Source: an uncultured bacterium (GTDB lineage Bacteria; Verrucomicrobiota; Kiritimatiellia; RFP12; UBA1067). Taken from it: 59,567 nt of DNA. The stretch lies in NCBI GenBank assembly GCA_902802945.1, contig CADCOC010000007.1:1-59567 (forward strand), read 5' to 3'. Numbering within the stretch: the first letter of the stretch is position 1; each line of letters opens with the position of its first letter. Made by a program: the position numbers and the translations under genes. Under the pieces are notes generated by a model. It saw only the letters and a list, made by a program, of their open reading frames with translations. It was not told the DNA's origin and ran no database searches. Positions 38,202 to 46,903 of this stretch are shown piece after piece.

Positions 38202-39026
38202 ATGAACATGAAGACAATTGCAGGTGCGGCGGCCGCGGTGGCCGTTGCCGGAATGATGGCAGGTTGCTGCTGCCAGAACTGTGGAAAGGAAGTAAAAATG
38301 TATACGAACAAAGACTTCTACGTCGGCGGAACGTTCGACGAGAACGGAATCAACCAGGGCGGCAAGTTCGACGGTGCGAAGGCGTCGGAGGCCTACTTCG
38401 ACATGATGCGCCGCTTCGGCTATCCGGTGTATCCGGCCCTTAAGAACGACAAGCTCACGAACCCGAAGGACGGTACGCAGTACCTCGGCTTCTGGGCCAT
38501 CGACTTCGCGAAGGGCGACTTCATGAAGTACGGCATGGGCGGCGTGATCTGGGTGGACGAAATCAAGGAAGAGTACTTCGGGCACGACATCTACCTGCTC
38601 CCGCTCCAGGCTCTCCCCGAGCACTGCCACAAGGCGGGCAATCCGGTCGATCCGGGCGTCGCCACGGACCGCTGGACGGGCGAGAAGTTCGTCGGCAAGA
38701 ACATCCCCGCGAAGATGGAAAGCTGGCTCGTGCGCCACGGCTGGGTGTACAGCTTCTCGGAAGTCGGCGAGCCCAACCTCGACCAGTTCCCGGAAGCGAA
38801 GAAGATGCTCTCCGAGCACCTCTTCGACCACAAGGCCAACAAGCCCACGAACCTCAAGTCGCTCCATGTGGAGAAGTGGACGGCAGATGGTGTCGCGCAC
38901 AAGCTTCCCAAGGTCGGTACTTGGCACTTCCTGATGGGCGGCACCGAAGGTGCGATCGTGAGCGAGTTCGCCAACTTCCACGACAGCAAGTGCAACCGCT
39001 TCTCCGTTCCTGGCGTCCAGTTCTAA
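38202..39026 (+). CDS. Cupin-fold D-lyxose-isomerase-like protein with lipoprotein signal and a second internal start
   Basis: The full ORF (274 residues) opens with a lipoprotein signal ending in the lipobox MAGC and a CCC cluster. From residue 33 the sequence looks like a soluble cupin of the D-lyxose isomerase type: YTNKDFYVGGTFDENG, the metal-binding LPEHCHKA, SWLVRHGWVYSF and WHFLMGGTEGAIVSEF. The Met at residue 33 (38298) has its own strong ribosome site, AAGGAAG at 38286-38292, so a 242-residue cytosolic form is also expected. The gene follows an SSS transporter, consistent with isomerising an imported sugar. Whether the exported form is real is not known. Confidence 0.8.
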   Translation: MNMKTIAGAAAAVAVAGMMAGCCCQNCGKEVKMYTNKDFYVGGTFDENGINQGGKFDGAKASEAYFDMMRRFGYPVYPALKNDKLTNPKDGTQYLGFWAIDFAKGDFMKYGMGGVIWVDEIKEEYFGHDIYLLPLQALPEHCHKAGNPVDPGVATDRWTGEKFVGKNIPAKMESWLVRHGWVYSFSEVGEPNLDQFPEAKKMLSEHLFDHKANKPTNLKSLHVEKWTADGVAHKLPKVGTWHFLMGGTEGAIVSEFANFHDSKCNRFSVPGVQF

Positions 39027-39062
39027 GTCATATCCTCGCCATGGCGATTGCGAGATTTCCGC

Positions 39063-39091
39063 TTGTGCGTGGCGAGTAAGTATGATACAAT
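39063..39091 (+). promoter_or_regulatory. Promoter of the accessory lipoprotein locus
   Basis: TTGTGC (39063-39068), 17 bp, TACAAT (39086-39091). It predicts a 5' leader of about 117 nt before the ATG at 39215. Confidence 0.55.
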
Positions 39092-39128
39092 CTTGACCGT
39101 TGATATGGTTCATTAGGCCTTTGCCAAA

Positions 39129-39165
39129 ACGCGCCACTTTCCTTTTCTGCTCCGAAGTGGCGTGT
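39129..39165 (+). promoter_or_regulatory. Leader hairpin of the lipoprotein locus
   Basis: ACGCGCCACTT (39129-39139) pairs with AAGTGGCGTGT (39155-39165) through 11 bp with one G-T pair, loop 15 nt. It is not followed by a T-run, so it is a leader structure rather than a terminator. Confidence 0.55.
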
Positions 39166-39214
39166 CTCAACGAAACGGGTGCAGAAAGTAGCTTGAAGTT
39201 CGAAAGGTAATAGA

Positions 39215-40120
39215 ATGAAGTTGAGAAAACTTGGAGGCGTGGGACTCGTCTTGCTTTTGAGCGGGTGTACGACGGTTGTAGAGAAGGCCCCTTATAAGGT
39301 GACTTCTTTCGCAGAGGTGCCGCTTAAGGACAAGGCAATCGTCAATATAGTTGCCAACAATGATGCGGTGAAGCCGATTGCGGATGCCTTGAAAGCAGAG
39401 TTCGCGAAAAGCGGGGCCTTCAAGTTAGGCGACGAAAATGCCGACTATTGGTTAGTCCTGAACGGGATTGGGCAGTATGTGCAGAGTGAGCCGCAGAATA
39501 AGGTGAAAAAAGTCTCGCAGGAAACGGCCAACGGTGTGACGGAGGTTCTTGTTGGGGTGCCCCACAATCTCGCGAGCGTGGCCACAGGCGTGAGCGTTGC
39601 CGTCTACGAGGCGAAGACGCTCGCACCGGTTCACTACTTCGAGATTCTAATCTATACGGGCGAAAACAGCGAAGCGGCGGTTCATTCGTTAAAAACTTAC
39701 GATGCGGTGTTCACAAGGCGTGTCATTGAGCGTGTGAAGGACGCCTTCATCACACAGACTAAGTCTGTTGATACATTGATTCCGGTAGACGCCGACGAAG
39801 GTCTGCGTGAGCGGTTCAAGAAGAGTGACTACGCGGGATTCGTCCAGAAGTACAAAGCATTAGGGGCTTTTGATCTCGCGCAGTTCTGCGAGAAGGTACG
39901 CACAAAGACATACGAGGGTGGCGATGCTGAGAAGCGTCTGTGCAACTACTATCTGTACCTCTTGGTCAGCGAGTCAACGACGCTTGATCCCAAAAAGCTT
40001 GCCGAGATTAGGGATCAGCAGTTGCTGATTCTTGAAACGTGCGACAACGAGGGGCTTGCAAAGGCGGTTCCGGTTGCGCTAGCGCGTTTGGAGTATAAAC
40101 TTGCGAACGTTGGCGAATAA
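39215..40120 (+). CDS. Lipoprotein of unknown function (locus gene 1)
   Basis: The 301-residue protein has a lipoprotein signal with lipobox LLSGC at residue about 18. The mature part begins with an alternating beta/alpha pattern (KDKAIVNIVANNDAVKPIADALKAEF), typical of small periplasmic TolB-N or CsgG-like domains, and continues with a strand-rich middle and a helical C-terminal third. No catalytic motif is recognised. It is the first gene of a run of same-strand exported proteins and is more A+T-rich than the core genes. Confidence 0.7.
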   Translation: MKLRKLGGVGLVLLLSGCTTVVEKAPYKVTSFAEVPLKDKAIVNIVANNDAVKPIADALKAEFAKSGAFKLGDENADYWLVLNGIGQYVQSEPQNKVKKVSQETANGVTEVLVGVPHNLASVATGVSVAVYEAKTLAPVHYFEILIYTGENSEAAVHSLKTYDAVFTRRVIERVKDAFITQTKSVDTLIPVDADEGLRERFKKSDYAGFVQKYKALGAFDLAQFCEKVRTKTYEGGDAEKRLCNYYLYLLVSESTTLDPKKLAEIRDQQLLILETCDNEGLAKAVPVALARLEYKLANVGE

Positions 40121-40140
40121 CCATGAAAGGAATTTCTGAA

Positions 40141-41274
40141 ATGAAGACGATAACGAAAAAAGGCTTGTACGGCATCGTCATCGGCGCGATCGCATTCATG
40201 GCGGGATGCGGAACCGAGAAGATTACCGTGGACTATGTGATGCCCGCGAGGGCGATTGCCGACATCAGCAAGGTGAACGTGGCGGCCATCAATGTCGAGG
40301 CCAATGTCAGGGGCGGGCTCGCCGGCGACAACAAGCGGAACGCAGGGCTCGTGAAGCAGCTCCTCGCGATGCGTCTCTACAAGGAGGGCTACTATCAGGT
40401 TGCCGACAATCTCTGGAGCAATCCAAATGGAGCATCCGAGCTTGAAAAGATGATCAAGGAGAAGGATGCCGGCCATGGCTACGCGACCCTTGCGGCGATG
40501 GGACAGGGTTCGGAAAAGGTTGTGATTGACCTGACGCTTGACCTTGAACTTGATTCGAGGCCTGTGCAGAAGAACATGGCATTTACGCTCACGACAACTC
40601 CTTACATGAATGCGGTAAAGAAGGACAAAAAAACGGGCAAGCTAGTAGAAGTATTAGATAGGGACGGAGTTCCGGTAAGAGTGCCCGATGGTAAGAATGC
40701 TCAGATACAGAGGGTCAATCAACCGGTGACGGTGTACGAACTTGTCGCGAACGGAACGCTGAAGGCGAAGTTCAAGGGCGTAAAAGGAAAAGACGCTCCT
40801 GCGAAGTACGAGAACACATTTACGATCAGGGTTCCAGAGACGGATCGCTTTGACAGCGCCAAGCCGTCTCAGCTCAAGGCTCTTGCAGCCGTTGTGACGC
40901 CAGCTGTTAACGGTGTGGTTGCCGACATCTCCCCCTATAAGGAAAGTCGCGAACTTGTCGTCACCGATGATGGTGACGAGCGTGTCGTGTATCTGCTGAA
41001 CGCTAAGGCTTTTCCCGAGGTCGTGACGGTGGTCGAGGAACTTGAAAAAAACGGGAAGGCGACATTTGCCGACTTTGAGAACCTGGGCATCGCATTCGAG
41101 GCTATGGGCGAGTTTTTCAACGCGCGCGACGCATACGCGAAGGCGGAGAAGACCAAGCCCGATTCCGCGACCGCAAGGGCCGGGTCAAGGCGGGTCGCAG
41201 CCGCGCTTTCAGGGCAGAAAGCCGTGAAGGCGTCCGGAGCGAAGCAGAACAAGGACATTAAATTCTCCAAGTGA
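40141..41274 (+). CDS. Lipoprotein with CsgG-like domain and TPR tail (locus gene 2)
   Basis: The 377-residue protein has a lipobox at FMAGC, then a nucleotide-binding-like beta/alpha domain opened by ADISKVNVAAINVEAN, as in CsgG/LpoB-type lipoproteins. Residues about 305-350 form a tetratricopeptide-like repeat (LGIAFEAMGEFFNARDAYAK). It shares this layout with the next gene. The ATG at 40141 is preferred to the in-frame ATG at 40123, because AAAGGAA lies between them at the right distance. Role unknown; probably an outer-membrane lipoprotein working with neighbours. Confidence 0.7.
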   Translation: MKTITKKGLYGIVIGAIAFMAGCGTEKITVDYVMPARAIADISKVNVAAINVEANVRGGLAGDNKRNAGLVKQLLAMRLYKEGYYQVADNLWSNPNGASELEKMIKEKDAGHGYATLAAMGQGSEKVVIDLTLDLELDSRPVQKNMAFTLTTTPYMNAVKKDKKTGKLVEVLDRDGVPVRVPDGKNAQIQRVNQPVTVYELVANGTLKAKFKGVKGKDAPAKYENTFTIRVPETDRFDSAKPSQLKALAAVVTPAVNGVVADISPYKESRELVVTDDGDERVVYLLNAKAFPEVVTVVEELEKNGKATFADFENLGIAFEAMGEFFNARDAYAKAEKTKPDSATARAGSRRVAAALSGQKAVKASGAKQNKDIKFSK

Positions 41275-41291
41275 AGGAAGGAGGCTAAAAG

Positions 41292-42710
41292 ATGAAGATC
41301 AAGAATGTAACTTTAAAAGTTGCCGCCGCAGGCCTTGTGGCCGCGTTTATTGCAGGTTGCACCACTCCTACCATCCCCGTAACGATGAATTTGGCGGGAG
41401 AGGTAAAACTTAACGGCGTGAGCAAGATCGCGCTTGCTGACTTCAACTCGCTCAAGGGGGATGCATTCACCGGCGTGATGGCGGCGGACAAGGAAACGTG
41501 TGCGCTCGTCAAGCGGGCCGTTGCATCGGCGTTCTACACTTCGCCGATGTACAAGATCGTCGACATGGACCTCGAAAAGGACATCCACGACAAGACCAAC
41601 GCCAAGCCGGGCAAGCGCTTCGACGCCGTGATCTACGGTCGACTGTGGTGGCAGATCACGCCCGTGACGAAGGGAAAGTACCCCCGCGTTTATACGCTCA
41701 ACGCATGGGACAAAGTCCCGTACATGAAAAAGGATCCGATTACAAGGAAAAACATCCCTGCCGTCAAGACGGTGATGAAAGAGTCGAAGGATGTTCTGGC
41801 GATGCTTGACTACCGGACGCAGAGCGCGACGCTCATGTTGACGCTCTCGATCTACCGGTTGGAGCAGAGCGGCGACATCGTGAAGATCGCCGACACGTAC
41901 CAGGTGTCCAATCAGGGCTTCACGCTTATGGACGGCGATATGATGAGGCTTGAAGCCGCCAGCGTCGGCATTAAGGACGATAACGAGGTGACGCGTCTTC
42001 AAAAGACGGACAGCGGGTCGTGGTTGACGCGCCGCAAAAGCACGAATAACAGCGAGAAGCCCACGACGGCCTACGAGGAAATGTTCTTAGGGAAAGTCGG
42101 CGGTAAGAGGGAGCAGACCCAAGGAAGGATGCAGAAGACGGTCTCGATGCCGACCGAGCTTCAGGCGAAGCTGATGCTCGCATCGTCCGTGTCGAGTTCG
42201 TTGAGTGCTAAGCTCGCCCCTTCGAAAGCCACTTTCAATGTGCCCGCTGATTTCGGTGACAGCCGCATTAAGAATCTGATCAAGGAAGGGGCGTTCAAGT
42301 CGGCAAAGGCATTCTCGTTGTACACACTCCGACAGACGATGGGCAAGCAGATTTGCGCCTACCTCGTCCGCTTCCTGCCCGAACTTGGCGAACCCTGCTC
42401 CTATCCGGTCCCGGATTCCGGAACGCAGGTCAAGGATTACAACGAGCTCCTGAAGAGCGAAGACAAGGTGATGGACTATCTTGCGAGCAAGGATCTTGAC
42501 GAGTACTTCTACGCATTGGGTATTAGCTGTGAAGCAGCCCAGGACCTCGACGTTGCGCAGGAGTACTACCGTTTTGCATTTAAGGTGAATCCGTGCGAGG
42601 CCTATGCGCTTGGCATTTCCAGAACCTACCTGGCGATGGGCGAGAGCGGCCGGCTGCAGCAGACCAAGAAGGCGCAGAAGAAGGCAGAAAAGAAAACTTC
42701 TCTTGAATAA
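41292..42710 (+). CDS. Lipoprotein with CsgG/LpoB-like domain and TPR tail (locus gene 3)
   Basis: The 472-residue lipoprotein (lipobox FIAGC) has an N-terminal domain with GVSKIALADFNSL, a helical stretch and the FDAVIYGRLWWQI strand, which fits CsgG/LpoB-like lipoproteins that form pores or activate envelope enzymes. A further beta-rich region includes the repeated-looking SATLMLTLSIYRLEQSGDIV. Residues about 405-455 resemble a tetratricopeptide repeat (YALGISCEAAQDLDVAQEYY). The layout matches the preceding gene, so the two are likely distant paralogs. Function unknown. Confidence 0.72.
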   Translation: MKIKNVTLKVAAAGLVAAFIAGCTTPTIPVTMNLAGEVKLNGVSKIALADFNSLKGDAFTGVMAADKETCALVKRAVASAFYTSPMYKIVDMDLEKDIHDKTNAKPGKRFDAVIYGRLWWQITPVTKGKYPRVYTLNAWDKVPYMKKDPITRKNIPAVKTVMKESKDVLAMLDYRTQSATLMLTLSIYRLEQSGDIVKIADTYQVSNQGFTLMDGDMMRLEAASVGIKDDNEVTRLQKTDSGSWLTRRKSTNNSEKPTTAYEEMFLGKVGGKREQTQGRMQKTVSMPTELQAKLMLASSVSSSLSAKLAPSKATFNVPADFGDSRIKNLIKEGAFKSAKAFSLYTLRQTMGKQICAYLVRFLPELGEPCSYPVPDSGTQVKDYNELLKSEDKVMDYLASKDLDEYFYALGISCEAAQDLDVAQEYYRFAFKVNPCEAYALGISRTYLAMGESGRLQQTKKAQKKAEKKTSLE

Positions 42711-42730
42711 TAATCACGTTGGTCGATTCG

Positions 42731-42768
42731 TTCTGGGTTCCGCCTCCGGGTGGATGCGGAACCCAGAA
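42731..42768 (+). promoter_or_regulatory. Perfect 13-bp intercistronic hairpin
   Basis: TTCTGGGTTCCGC (42731-42743) pairs exactly with GCGGAACCCAGAA (42756-42768) around a 12-nt loop, 30 bp before the next start. No T-run follows, so it may mark an mRNA processing or stability point rather than a terminator. Confidence 0.6.
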
Positions 42769-42797
42769 ACGGAAAAGCCACACAAAAAGGATCCAAA

Positions 42798-44060
42798 ATG
42801 ATGAAGAAGATGTTGTTGCTGCTCTCCTGCGCGTGTGCCATCGTGCTTGGCGCATTTGCCGGAGATGATGAAGTCACGGTCAAGGTCTCTGTGGCCGGAT
42901 ACAACAACTACGCGCTGAGAAAGCAGTGCGAGGTGCTGGGTCAGAAGGCCGCAATCAAGAAGTACCTGACAAAGATGGGGAACCCCAAGATCACCGAAAA
43001 GGTGATAGTGGAGGCCCAGTCGTCCTACGCGAAGTTCATTGACGACGTCTCAGTAGACGAGCAGGAATACGAAGACGGCGAACTCACGTGCTCGTACACC
43101 GTGAAGGTCAAGCAGGAGGACATCGCCAAGTGGCTCGAGGGCGAGGGGGTTGACCTCAATGCCGAGGCCGACGGATCCTCGCTTGAGATCTTCGTGATGG
43201 AAGAGCCGCCGGACGCGGGGCAGTTCCTCCTCGGCGAAGATATGGGGAACTTCTTCTTCACGCGCTACAACATGTTCCAGCGCCGCATCCGCGACGCCCT
43301 CGTCAAGAAGGTCGGCGAGTTCGGTATCAAGGTGATTCTCCTTGAGGACAACGAGAACTACGAGGAGTTCAAGAAGAATGATCCCGTGCTTGTCGGTGTC
43401 AGCTACAACGTGAACGGCGACACGAAGGGGTTCACGAAGACGAAGGACTTCGCGAAGACGGTTCAAGACAACAATTCCGACGCCATCTCGCTCTACTATC
43501 GTATTGATGCGCTTGCATACGATGCCGATACGGGGACGATCCGCACGACGGTTGCGCTCAGCTTAAAGAACCTTTCAAGGAACAATACCGAAAATATTGG
43601 TTCGCGCGACTGGCAGCAGCGGACAAGCAACAAGAAGGAGGACATGCTCATGGCCGATTTCGGCACCACGGTCGAACGGGCGATGTTCGCGCTCCTGAAC
43701 GGCGAGGGCATGGGCGAGAAACTCGCTCACATGATCAAGTCCATGCGCAATGCGGCGGCTCGTCCGAAAGGACCGATGAAGCTTGTGATTAACTGCTCGA
43801 AGGTCGATTCCAAGATCAAGATCCGCGTGCGCAACGGATTGAAGAAAAAGCTCATCGCGGCCGGTCTCACCGACCAGACGAAGGTCGTGAAAGACTCGCT
43901 TTCCTGCGTGGTCAAGCCCAGCAAAGAATTTGGCGATCTTGATGATGTGTGGGGGAAGGTCTCCGAAATCATTCCCGAACTCCTCGGCGATGACATAGAA
44001 ATCACCGACGAATGGGCGAAGAAGAACGGCGACACCCTAACTGTCACAATCGGAAAGTGA
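42798..44060 (+). CDS. Exported protein, LPP20/FlgT-like N-terminus (locus gene 4)
   Basis: The 420-residue protein has a cleavable signal peptide (MMKKMLLLLSCACAIVLGAFA). The first mature 100 residues show an LPP20/FlgT-like pattern: a strand (VKVSVAGYN), an Ala/Lys-rich helix (LRKQCEVLGQKAAIKKYL) and returning strands (ELTCSYTVKVKQ). The rest has two beta/alpha blocks, one with a helix before VILLEDNENY and one ending in DTLTVTIGK. There is no lipobox. The ATG at 42798 follows AAAAGG; an ATG at 42801 is nearly as good. Function unknown. Confidence 0.68.
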   Translation: MMKKMLLLLSCACAIVLGAFAGDDEVTVKVSVAGYNNYALRKQCEVLGQKAAIKKYLTKMGNPKITEKVIVEAQSSYAKFIDDVSVDEQEYEDGELTCSYTVKVKQEDIAKWLEGEGVDLNAEADGSSLEIFVMEEPPDAGQFLLGEDMGNFFFTRYNMFQRRIRDALVKKVGEFGIKVILLEDNENYEEFKKNDPVLVGVSYNVNGDTKGFTKTKDFAKTVQDNNSDAISLYYRIDALAYDADTGTIRTTVALSLKNLSRNNTENIGSRDWQQRTSNKKEDMLMADFGTTVERAMFALLNGEGMGEKLAHMIKSMRNAAARPKGPMKLVINCSKVDSKIKIRVRNGLKKKLIAAGLTDQTKVVKDSLSCVVKPSKEFGDLDDVWGKVSEIIPELLGDDIEITDEWAKKNGDTLTVTIGK

Positions 44061-44068
44061 GGTGTTCT

Positions 44069-44623
44069 ATGATCAAACGGTTTTATGCCATTGTTGCAGT
44101 AGCGCTCATCTTTGGAGGGTGCGGAACTCCTCCGCCACCGCCACCTCCTCCTCCGGCGCCTCCGCCTTGCCTCTGTCCAACTCCGTGCCCCCATCTGATC
44201 AATAATCCAAACGGGGTCTGCCCGTGTAAGTCCCCACTCTGCCAATGTAGGCCTTCGCATGCACCGACCGTGAACGAGTATGCTTCGGCCCCCACGGCCA
44301 AGATTGACCATGCGACCTACAAAGAGGTCATCCTTGACGGATTTCAGCCGGGCTTTGTGGCCGTGCAGGACATCCGCCGGTCCAAGACGAACGACGGGTA
44401 TCAGCGCGTGCAGGTCCTGGTGAAGAACCTGACCACTGTGTCGATGCGTACGCGTTACCGCTTTGACTGGCAGGACGCCAACGGCGTCGTCCAGGAGGAT
44501 CCAGACAACATGGGCTGGGAGAAGTTGGAGCTTCTTCCGGGCGACAACGGGACGTACACGTCGATCGCGCCGAAAAAAGACTGCGCCGATTTCCGTCTGC
44601 GCATGAAACTGATAACCAAATAA
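44069..44623 (+). CDS. YcfL-like lipoprotein with polyproline stalk (locus gene 5)
   Basis: The 184-residue lipoprotein has the lipobox FGGC and right after it a polyproline run followed by Cys/Pro sequence (PPPCLCPTPCPHL), which would project it from the membrane. Residues about 85-184 match the DUF1425/YcfL pattern: QRVQVLVKNLT, LRYRFDWQDANG-type sequence and an ending PGDNGTYTSIAPKKDC. In enterobacteria YcfL is encoded beside LpoB, the activator of penicillin-binding protein 1B, which fits the LpoB/CsgG-like neighbours here. Confidence 0.72.
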   Translation: MIKRFYAIVAVALIFGGCGTPPPPPPPPPAPPPCLCPTPCPHLINNPNGVCPCKSPLCQCRPSHAPTVNEYASAPTAKIDHATYKEVILDGFQPGFVAVQDIRRSKTNDGYQRVQVLVKNLTTVSMRTRYRFDWQDANGVVQEDPDNMGWEKLELLPGDNGTYTSIAPKKDCADFRLRMKLITK

Positions 44624-44635
44624 GGAGGAATAACA

Positions 44636-46174
44636 ATGACGTTTAAAACAGGAATGTCGTGGCTCTGGGTGCTTGGATGCGCCTTGCCGCTCGTCGCTGG
44701 TATCCATGATGAACCAGACGGCGTTTCGATTAATGTTGCCGACGATGGTAGCTACAAGGTTATCGCGATTGGTACGGGTACGTACGACTTCAACGACCCC
44801 GATGACATCCTTGACGCGCGCAAGGAAGCTGAGCGAAACGCCAAGGTGGCGATTGCGAAGTTCTTCAACGAGTCGCTTGCGACTGAGGAGTCGGCAACGG
44901 CCCAGATGTCGAAAGTGAAGAAAATGGACTCGGACGGTAAAACGTCCACGACGAGCGTGTCAAAGAATTCCGCCAAGGAGACGCTTTCCGCAATCCGTTC
45001 CTCTGCCAAGAAGCTCCTGACGGGCGTCGTCGTGCTGGAGGACGAGAAGGTGCCGTCAGGAAACGGCGGCACGTACCGCGTCATGGTCGGAGTTAGCTCA
45101 ACTACGATCGGTGCAGCGACGGCCTTGAGCAACGGAATGTCCGAGAGCCAGGTTGCGCAGGGCGCGCCAGCGCCGGCTGCGCCGACAGCGACCGGCGCAG
45201 CAACGGAACCTGTCGCCTCGGAACCTGCGACCGGAGCTGGTGTGATGGGGGCTGCACCTGCTGCCGGATTGCCTCCTGTGCCAGAGGGGTGGACCGTCTG
45301 CGTCGGCATGGGGTCTGAGCGAAAAGACGCTGTCCAAGCCGCGCTCGTCGAAGGCATCTCGCAAGTCTATGGCCAGCTTCTCCAAAATGACGAACGTCAG
45401 GTTGAACGCATGAAGAAGTTCAAGATGAATGCGAACATCATGGGGGAGGAAAAGTCTGCCACGTTGAAGTCGAAGATAAAGATGACGCAGTCGTCGACAT
45501 TGACGAAGACGGCCGGTTTCGTACGCGAGTACCGTGTCATCCAGGTTGTCGACAAGGACGGTAACCAGGAGGCTACCGTCTACGCCTACATCGTCAACCC
45601 GCGGGCTGGCGGCACGGTGGCGCTGATGGTGTGCAAGCCGACGATGACCATTGAAGACCGGTCGACAGTCTACCAGCTGGGTCCGAAGACGAGGATGTCC
45701 GGAGCCGAAGTGGCGAAGGCCATTCAATTCGCGCTTCCGAACGGCCTCGCTAAGGCGAACAAGTTCCTGATCCTCAACGACAAGTCGCTCGAGGCGGTGA
45801 TTGAGAACAAGATCGCGACGACCGCCATGGTCGCCAATGGCCTTGCCGGTGCGCAGGAGCTGATGCAGGCCGGGCAGGGACTCACGCCGGACTTCAGCCT
45901 CCGTACCGAGATCAAGGACATCAAGTATTCCAAGAAACTTGGACAGGACAAGAAGACGAAAAAGTTCGGCCAGGTGTACAAGATGTCCATCAAGATTGAT
46001 GTGACGCTCATGAACGACCGGACGGGACAGGCCGTCAAGTCGGACACGATCACGCTGGCCTTGGACAATGACGAGATCAAGGGACTCCTCGAGGAGGATG
46101 AAGACGCCGATCTCCTTCAAGCTGCGCTTTCCAAGCTCTCCGAGCCGATCGAAGAGTGGATAAAAGGAAACTAA
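44636..46174 (+). CDS. LPP20-like domain fused to a CsgG-like domain (locus gene 6)
   Basis: The 512-residue protein has a signal peptide (MSWLWVLGCALPLVAG) and an LPP20-like domain (about residues 35-165) with GTGTYDFNDPDDILDARKEA, a helix of alternating Ala/Lys and the strand GTYRVMVGVSS. An Ala/Pro linker leads to a second domain (about 225-512) with FSLRTEIKDIKYS and VTLMNDRTGQAV, the pattern of CsgG-like lipoproteins. The first domain is clearly paralogous to the next gene (GTGTYDFNDEDEIKDARAEA). Function unknown, probably assembly or scaffold. Confidence 0.72.
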   Translation: MTFKTGMSWLWVLGCALPLVAGIHDEPDGVSINVADDGSYKVIAIGTGTYDFNDPDDILDARKEAERNAKVAIAKFFNESLATEESATAQMSKVKKMDSDGKTSTTSVSKNSAKETLSAIRSSAKKLLTGVVVLEDEKVPSGNGGTYRVMVGVSSTTIGAATALSNGMSESQVAQGAPAPAAPTATGAATEPVASEPATGAGVMGAAPAAGLPPVPEGWTVCVGMGSERKDAVQAALVEGISQVYGQLLQNDERQVERMKKFKMNANIMGEEKSATLKSKIKMTQSSTLTKTAGFVREYRVIQVVDKDGNQEATVYAYIVNPRAGGTVALMVCKPTMTIEDRSTVYQLGPKTRMSGAEVAKAIQFALPNGLAKANKFLILNDKSLEAVIENKIATTAMVANGLAGAQELMQAGQGLTPDFSLRTEIKDIKYSKKLGQDKKTKKFGQVYKMSIKIDVTLMNDRTGQAVKSDTITLALDNDEIKGLLEEDEDADLLQAALSKLSEPIEEWIKGN

Positions 46175-46204
46175 CAAAAACAACCCAATGAAAGGAAAGA
46201 AGAA

Positions 46205-46888
46205 ATGAAAAAGCTACTAATTACGGCTGCTATGTGTGCGGTGTTTTCCGTGTTCGCCCAGCAGCAGGACGCTGGCCTTGCGGCGGCTGCGAATGATCCG
46301 TCTGTTGCCAAAATGGCCGAGCAAGATCCTGACGGATGTCAGGTTTTTGTAGATGCTGATGGTTCCATGAAAGTCATCTCAACGGGAACTGGCACCTATG
46401 ACTTCAACGATGAGGACGAAATCAAGGATGCGCGCGCCGAAGCCACGCGCAATGCGAAGAGCCACATCGTCAAGTTCTTCAAGGAGAACTTCTCCACCGA
46501 AGAGCAGGCCACCAATGCCACGAAGAAGGCGAAGTCCCTGCACAAGGATGGTGCGAACGAGCAAGTCTCTGTGAGCAAAGAACAGCTTAAAACCACTATA
46601 GAAGTGGTTAAGAGTGATGCCCAGAAGGTTCTTTCGGGTGTGGTTGTTTTGAAGGACGAGAAGATTCCCTCGTCCAATAGCGGAGGCACAATTCGTGTTA
46701 CGGTCGGCGTCAGTTCGACAACGCTGAAGGCGGCAACGCAGATCAGCAATGCGATAACTGATGCAGTCCACCAGCAGGATACCCATACGCCCAAAGGCCC
46801 TAACGCCGGTCCTAGCGGGAATGGCGGTGGCCTAGGGAATGGACCTGCAAACAGACCTCAGATCCGTACAAGCCGCGGCGCGTTCTGA
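46205..46888 (+). CDS. LPP20-like exported protein (locus gene 7)
   Basis: The 227-residue protein has a signal peptide (MKKLLITAAMCAVFSVFAQ) and a single LPP20-like domain closely related to the first domain of the preceding protein: GTGTYDFNDEDEIKDARAEA, VSVSKEQLKTTIEV, VLSGVVVLKDEKIPSS and IRVTVGVSSTTLKAA. The C-terminal 35 residues are Gly/Asn/Pro-rich and probably flexible. It appears to have arisen by local duplication and loss of the second domain. Confidence 0.72.
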   Translation: MKKLLITAAMCAVFSVFAQQQDAGLAAAANDPSVAKMAEQDPDGCQVFVDADGSMKVISTGTGTYDFNDEDEIKDARAEATRNAKSHIVKFFKENFSTEEQATNATKKAKSLHKDGANEQVSVSKEQLKTTIEVVKSDAQKVLSGVVVLKDEKIPSSNSGGTIRVTVGVSSTTLKAATQISNAITDAVHQQDTHTPKGPNAGPSGNGGGLGNGPANRPQIRTSRGAF

Positions 46889-46903
46889 TAAAAGGGTCTG
46901 ACC

